Made by a program: the position numbers and the translations under genes. Below, piece by piece: positions 58,504 to 64,000 of a DNA stretch of 64,000 bases; position 1 is the stretch's first letter, and each line of letters begins with the position of its first letter. The stretch lies in contig CM059186.1 of assembly GCA_030323885.1 (NCBI GenBank), forward strand, positions 155,281,064 to 155,345,063, in the 5' to 3' direction. The DNA comes from Branchipolynoe longqiensis (lineage: Eukaryota; Annelida; Polychaeta; Phyllodocida; Polynoidae). A model generated the notes under the pieces. That model ran no database searches. It was not told where the DNA came from and was given only the letters and a program-made list of their open reading frames with translations.

Positions 58504-59145
58504 TTAGCATATTCCGCTCATAACGGGAGGACGTTACGAGCAGGGTCAGCATTTTTTTCCAACAAATACCAACAATTCCGGAGTAAGTATTCGACCAAAA
58601 CTTACATGGATTGATAACGATGCATATAGCACAGATTGACATACTTTTTGCAATGCAAAGTAACGTGTTAACACAGTTATTCATGTAAATGTATTCGTTA
58701 TCCGGTGCAGTAGAATTTTTTAGAGCACCGCCATTTTTTGTGCCACCCGTTGTCGAACGGAGAGATGTTTGGCTGGAGCCAAATCATTGCTTAGATTATC
58801 TTAGGGAAACTTAATAGATTTCCCAAGGTTTAAGGCATACCTCCAAGTTTCATAGCATTTTCTTCAACTTGTTGCTGTAGTAGCCACAGGAGGGAGAAGT
58901 TTATGTTACAGAGCGTGTGGGAGGGATCAGTACACTGGTCCCTACCCCTTGATTGGTTTCGGTTTGGTTCATCCGACCGTTGCACTTTCAACATACCATT
59001 TAGCTTATCACGCCTGGATTAAACCGGTGTAAATATGGATTTAATACCTATTTAGTGGCTCGAGCACGTTACCGCACTGTTCCATGTGTTCAGTTGTTCC
59101 TTGAGTTTGTTTTAATAAACCTTTGTTGGTTTCAGACGACTCGAG

Positions 59146-60297
59146 ATGGCGGCGAAGCGCAGTAAGGTCGATGTACCACACACGCCCAGTGAGGGGGACG
59201 CTACCCCTGGGCTCGAGTCTGCTCAGTCACGTGACCACTCACCCGAACCAGGGCCGTCTAATTTAGACGATCGGGTGGTACGCCTCATCAGGGAGCAACT
59301 ACAGCAGCTGCTCCCAGAGAAGGCTTCTAGACAACAACAAGATGTCGCTTCAGAGGAGTCGGAATGGGAGGACAAGTCGGACCCCCAACAAACTACCGAG
59401 TCAGAGGTTGGTATTCCCTCAAGGAAGAGGAAACACGAGAAGAAGGACTCATCTGATGGAGATGAGTACTTCAAAGCCCGTAACAAGACCGGCATCAAAA
59501 AGACCAAAAAGAAGTCCAAGTCCAAGAAAAAGAAGAAGAGTAAGTCCTCTTCATCGGACTATTCTGATGACTCAACCACAACGGATTCCAAATCAGAAAC
59601 GCAACGGCCTGGCAAGTATGTCAAACTCAGTGGGAAGGTGGTCAAGAAAATCCTGTTGCAGAAGAAGAAAAAGGTAAATACCTGCACCTTGATCAGGAAG
59701 ACCATGATGGGACACTTCCACACCTTTAAGCCGGCAGAAATAATTACTAAGTTGGCAGAGCAGTTCACTGGGATCAAAGGGATCCCTTAAGCCACCATCA
59801 AAGAGATGGACTCGGACATCAAAATGAGTGATACGGGTAAAAAGTTTGAAACTTGTCTCCACACTGTCCACAAAGGTGTGCTGGCGGCTCTAGCGGCGGT
59901 TACGCCTATCACTAACCGCATGATGACGGACAACAAGTTCTCCACCCTTTGCGCAGACATGGATTCGGGGATAGCTCTCCTAATGGCGACGAGTAACTTT
60001 ATCTCATATAGACGTTTCGAGAACGTCTTCAAGTCGGTATGCACCGACGCTGGCAAAGAGGTTGACCGGTCCAAGAAAATCGTGGACAATGACGGCAAGC
60101 AATACACTTTATTCCTTGCCCCCAAGCCTATCAAAGGCAAGGCCTTGGATAAAACCAAGATGTTCGGGGGCCAGCTTCAGTACCTGTTCAAACAGGTCGA
60201 AACTGCGGCCAAGTCATCCAAGCATTTGGATGCTAAGAAGGGATCGGACAACACAAACCGATTCAAGAAGATCCGTCAGGATTTTCGAACCCGATGA
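59146..60297 (+). pseudogene. DIRS1-like gag (one in-frame stop)
   Basis: A single frame of 384 codons interrupted only by TAA at 59788-59790. The N-terminal half is hydrophilic, with a Ser/Lys-rich low-complexity stretch (KKTKKKSKSKKKKKSKSS). The C-terminal half (KEMDSDIKMSDTGKKFET onward) is more globular. Capsid or nucleic-acid-binding role inferred from position. ATG lies in GAGATGGCG, about 700 bases from the left end. Confidence 0.82.
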
Positions 60298-60378
60298 ACC
60301 GGACAACGGGGAAACCAGTTCAGCAGCAACAACTTCGGCTATCAGGGCTAGGGGAAGGGGACAGAGGAACCAGTATGG

Positions 60379-62296
60379 ATGGAACGACAACAACTGCCCC
60401 TTCAAGAGGGAATCAAACCCCCAGAAGCCGTTCCCCAGACCAGGGAACAAGTAGAAGTTGCGACACAAACTCCTGTAAGCAATTTTCAACCAGGAAATAT
60501 TGCTAACCATTTAGATGATTGGGAACAAATTACAGATAACCAGACAGTGCTTAATATTGTACGAGGAGTTACAATTCCGTTTATAGAACAGCCTATACAA
60601 ATCAATACTCCATTCCCATATCGTTTTGATGAAATAGAGAAACAAGAATTACATAAGGAAGTGATAACATTTTGTAATATAGGGATTATTGAACCAGTCC
60701 AACATGTTAAAGGAGAATTTATCTCTAGCATAATTTCCAGACCGAAGCCAAATGGTGATATTAGGATGATTTTGGACTTAACAACACTTAACAAGATAGT
60801 CCAATGCAAACATTTTAAAATGTTTTCTTTAGAAACAGCCAGGGATTTAGTTACACAAAATTCATTGGCTTTCAAGTGTATATTTACGAGATGCATACTA
60901 TGCAGTCCCGATATATAAAGCAGATAGTAAGTTCCTAAGATTTATCTGGGAGGAACAGCGTTATGAATTTACATGTATGCCAAATGGTTTAGCGTGCACT
61001 CCATGCCTATTTACAAAATTGTTAAAACCAATTTTCTCATATATGGCACAGAAGGGTCATGTTATGTTCCCGTACATTGATGATTCAAAATGCTATGGAC
61101 GATTTATGTCAAACATTTCTTAAGTCAGGATTTTACATACATAATACTAAATCCGTGCTTACGCCAACCAAAACATTAAAATGTTTGGGATTCTTTATAG
61201 ACACAGTAAAAATGACGATCTCGTTAACACCTGATAAACTAGATAAAATTTAAGAATACAGCATATAGCTTATTAGAGTTAAAAAGACCAAAGATACGGC
61301 AAGTAGCAGTTCTTATTGGCATTATGATAGCTTATGCACCAGCCATTTTATATGGTAATGCCCACATTAAGTCCCTGGAGATAGACAAAAATCTAGCACT
61401 AGCCAGGACAAAAGGAAATTTTAAAGGATTTATGAAAATTTCGCAAGAAGGCTACAATGACATTCATTGGTGGCTGACACACAATGATTCTGCAGCAAAC
61501 CCAATTAGGATGGGTGAACCCAATACAATAGTCACTACAGACGCATCTTTAGAAGGTTGGGGTGCACACAGAAATGACCACTCAACAGGGGGTCGCTGGT
61601 TGGAGGATGAAATTTCTGACCACATTAATGTATTAGAATTATGAGCTATCTATCTGGGATTCCGTAGTTTAGTGGGTGTGCCTAAGTTTCACGTACGAGT
61701 GTTAATAGATAACACCACCACAATGGCCTATATTCGCAACATGGGAGGGACAAAGTCCAAACCATGTAACAAACTAGCGAAACAAATTTGGAATTGGGCA
61801 CAAACACAACAAATATAGCTTACAGTAGCACATATACCAGGGAGTCAGAACACATTAGCAGACACAAGAGTCACCATTTCCATGATCACTTGGAATGGTC
61901 GCTAAATGATGAGATTATTTGCTAGAAATGGGGAGTCCCAGAAGTCGACTTGTTTGCGTCACGAAACAACAAAAAGATCTAAATATGTGTCTTGGCATCC
62001 TGAACCAGATGCCTGGAAATTGGATACTTTTTCTATGATCTGGAATAATAATTTTTATTATATATTCCCCACATTCAGCATTATCAGCAGAGTGGCCAGG
62101 AAGATCAGGCTGGATCAAGCACATGCGGTGCTGGTAGTGCCAGAATGGAAGACTCAACCCTGGCTAGCAGCAGTGTCATGGGGAGCAAAAGACTCAATAA
62201 AATTCCCCAGAGGACCGGGAAATCTACGACACCAAGGACGGTTGACAAAGGAAGGAGACATGTCGACGACACCCCTATTGGCATTCCTTTTCTAAG
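60379..62296 (+). pseudogene. DIRS1-like reverse transcriptase-RNase H (interrupted)
   Basis: The pre-RT block is TIPFIEQPIQ and FDEIEKQELHKEVI. RT motifs are IISRPKPNGDIRMILDLT (60741-60800) and, after frameshifts near 60880, FTCMPNGLACTPCLFTKL and the catalytic FPYIDD (61067-61083). TKTLKCLGFFID follows at 61170. RNase H: IVTTDASLEGWGAH (61540), INVLEL then a TGA stop at 61642, VLIDNTTTMAYI (61700) and VAHIPGSQNTLAD (61830). A final block, VDLFASR...YVSWHPEPDAW, is shared by DIRS-type Pol proteins. At least four stops or shifts. Confidence 0.88.
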
Positions 62297-62346
62297 CAGA
62301 TACTTACTAAAATTTGGTTTAGATAAAAATTACACAAGATAGACTA

Positions 62347-63253
62347 ATGTCACATGCATGGAGAAAAGGAATGGTAAAATTATATTCAAGCTATTTAAAG
62401 AAATGGGGCATATATTGTTTACTCAAGAAAGTGAAGCCAATGGAACCGTCTCTTGCTCAGGTGGTCCATTTCTTACGAATGATGGAAGACGAAGGACTTG
62501 GTTATGGAGCAATTAATGCAGCTCGATGTGCATTTTCAGTTATTTTACCGAGAATAGATGGAGAGACAATCAGTAAACACGAGGTCATTAACTGGTTTAT
62601 GAGATCAGTTTATGAAAGGAATCCTCCAAAACCCAGATACAGTAGATTCTGGGATGTGTCGGTAGTGTTTAAATTATTTAAAACATGGCTGATTAATAAG
62701 CACTTATCATTAAAACAGTTATGTTTTAAGGTAGCCATTCTTTTACTGTTAGTAACAGGTCACAGAGGACAGACAATGGTAGCCCTCTCTAGACGGACTA
62801 GAGATCGACAAGAAGGAGGCTACGTTTGATTTAGACAAATTGTTAAAATCAAACCGCACAGGGGACCCGCTATCCACGGTTCATGTAAACAGTTTACCAG
62901 ATGACCGCAGCATTTGTGTAGTTTCAGCCCTTACGGCTTATTTATTCAAGACAAAGGCAATACGAAATTTAAGACAGCTTTTAATCAGTTTTATTAAGCC
63001 ACATAAAGCTATCTCAAGAGACACACTCGCCAGATGGACGATTACGGTACTCAAAGCGGCAGGCGCCAACACAGAACGATACGCTTCCCACTCTACGAGA
63101 GGGGCTATGGTCTCAAAAGCGAGACAGTTAGGGATCTCAGTGAAGAAGATCCTAGCACATGCCGGCTGGAAAACGGCAAGGTCGTTTGCTAAACATTACA
63201 ACAAATGCCTAGAGAAGACCGGCGGGATACCAACGCGCTTACTCACCAACTAA
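62347..63253 (+). pseudogene. DIRS1-like tyrosine recombinase (one frameshift)
   Basis: The N-terminal domain (62347-62820) includes SHAWRKGMVKLYSSYLKK and ends with the first catalytic arginine in LLVTGHRGQTMVAL. A frameshift near 62815-62840 leads to the C-terminal frame (62840-63253), with the HxxR box SHSTRGAMV, AHAGWKTA (H/W) and FAKHYNK (tyrosine nucleophile). All catalytic positions survive. It would integrate the circular DNA form of the element. Confidence 0.9.
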
Positions 63254-63349
63254 CAAGAACTGGTGAGACAAATAATAATTTAAACAGTCACAACTAAACA
63301 ATGTTTATGTTCATGATTATAGAAGGATAAAAATTAGATTACGTAAAGG

Positions 63350-63484
63350 TCTCCCTCGACCTCGAGTAGCCAGAGGCTTAGTAACGAGGTAAAATAGTAT
63401 AGCTATACGAATCTTACCTGGGTACAGATGATGGATAACTTTTGTTTTCCCGAGGTACAAGCCTCGGATAGTCGTGGGCTAGGG
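63350..63484 (+). repeat. DIRS1-like internal complementary region
   Basis: Composite: 63350-63396 is complementary to the outer left ITR, and 63397-63484 is complementary to the outer right ITR (63628-63711). The junction joins the two element ends head to tail, as expected for the template that lets DIRS1 replicate into a circle. Confidence 0.93.
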
Positions 63485-63595
63485 CCCGCCCACCGAACCC
63501 TGCCACGACTATTACGTTTGCTTGTGCCAAAATGAAAACATTTAGGAGTATCCATACAATTAAGCTCATTTTTATCCTGAATAATTAGGTGAAGG

Positions 63596-63711
63596 TTGCT
63601 GGACCCAGATGTTGCTTCCTTCTCCCTAGCCCACGACTATCCGAGGCTTGTACCTCGGAAAAACAAGAGTTATCCATCATCTATACCCAGGTAAGATTCA
63701 TATAACTATAC
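63596..63711 (+). repeat. DIRS1-like right inverted terminal repeat
   Basis: The inner 32 bases (63596-63627) match the left ITR exactly in reverse complement. The outer 84 bases differ from the left ITR but are matched by the internal complementary region. Confidence 0.92.
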
Positions 63712-64000
63712 TATACATATATAAGGAGTATAATATATTATACGTATATAAAGGTTGGAATTAACATTTCCTAATAATAATATCTAGCTGGGCATAAGGC
63801 TCGATATTTGTATTTCTATATTGTCCAATCGTTGGCCAGTGCCTGCGAGCCCGGGACTGCCCTATAGTGGTGCCAAATGGCGGGTCCGGCCCCCAGATCG
63901 CCATATTGGTTCATTGTTGGCCCGGATTTCAAACTGTACGGAGGCGTTCGACAGAGCCAATACTTTTGTGGAGGGAGACATGGTCTATTGCACCGAGGGT
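63712..64000. other. Sequence right of the DIRS1-like element
   Basis: AT-rich for about 70 bases, then GC-richer from 63830 (gagcccgggactgccctat). No gene is recognised before the window ends. Confidence 0.5.

Larger units (their letters stand above)
58432..63711 (+). mobile_element. DIRS1-like tyrosine-recombinase retrotransposon
   Basis: A 5.3-kb element in plus orientation with non-identical inverted terminal repeats and an internal complementary region (63350-63484) immediately after the recombinase ORF. Both are structural hallmarks of DIRS1 elements. Gene order is gag (59146-60297), RT-RNase H (60379-62290), YR (62347-63253). A few stops and frameshifts break each ORF, so the copy is young but defective. 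The ends carry no target duplication, as expected for recombinase-mediated insertion. Located downstream of TMEM243 exon 3b. Confidence 0.93.

Noticed and set aside
59223..59525. 100-codon minus-strand frame.
   Set aside because: Shadow of the Ser/Lys-rich gag of the DIRS1-like element on the plus strand.

Overview
This is a metazoan genomic window with introns, low gene density and heavy transposon load. Two host genes are recognisable and lie head to head. A SUMF1 (formylglycine-generating enzyme) gene runs on the minus strand from 42217 to 15956. A TMEM243-like membrane-protein gene runs on the plus strand from 45144 to at least 51581. Several tRNA-headed SINE copies end in a GGACGTAAAAC-type tail of the kind I associate with molluscs, and the window is rich in tyrosine-recombinase (YR) retrotransposons. 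Together these suggest a marine invertebrate, most likely a bivalve or other mollusc. The species assignment is inference.

Layout. 1-2961 is AT-rich non-coding DNA with a 65-bp minisatellite and a MITE. 2962-9241 is a nearly complete Ngaro-like YR retrotransposon on the minus strand with split direct repeats (A1-ORFs-B1-A2-B2). 9242-15740 holds a deleted LINE and small tandem duplications. 15740-42217 is SUMF1: nine exons rebuilt from matching splice phases, coding 439 residues. Its introns contain SINEs with perfect target duplications, GC-rich MITEs, hairpin repeats, a decayed Ngaro-like element (27600-30215), an I/Nimb-like LINE with RNase H (32570-37185) and a TG/TCTG higher-order repeat (40036-41297). 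42218-45143 is the shared upstream region and contains a perfect 53-bp palindrome.

45144-51581 is TMEM243, with a CR1-like LINE (46290-50430) and a MITE in intron 1. Its third coding exon is present as two tandem, equal-length, phase-0 versions, a good candidate for mutually exclusive splicing. 52483-56888 is a second Ngaro-like element whose interior is mostly replaced by a GC-rich minisatellite. 56970-57970 is a foldback element with long inverted repeats. 58432-63711 is a DIRS1-type element with inverted terminal repeats and a composite internal complementary region.

How the parts relate. SUMF1 activates sulfatases in the ER by converting a cysteine to formylglycine, and both catalytic cysteines are preserved. 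TMEM243 is a small multi-pass protein of poorly known function. The other long reading frames are gag, RT, RNase H, YR, endonuclease or ORF1 proteins of retroelements, most of them interrupted. The most unusual observations are four YR elements of two structural classes in 64 kb, the duplicated TMEM243 exon, and a degenerate tandem triplication of the last SUMF1 coding exon.
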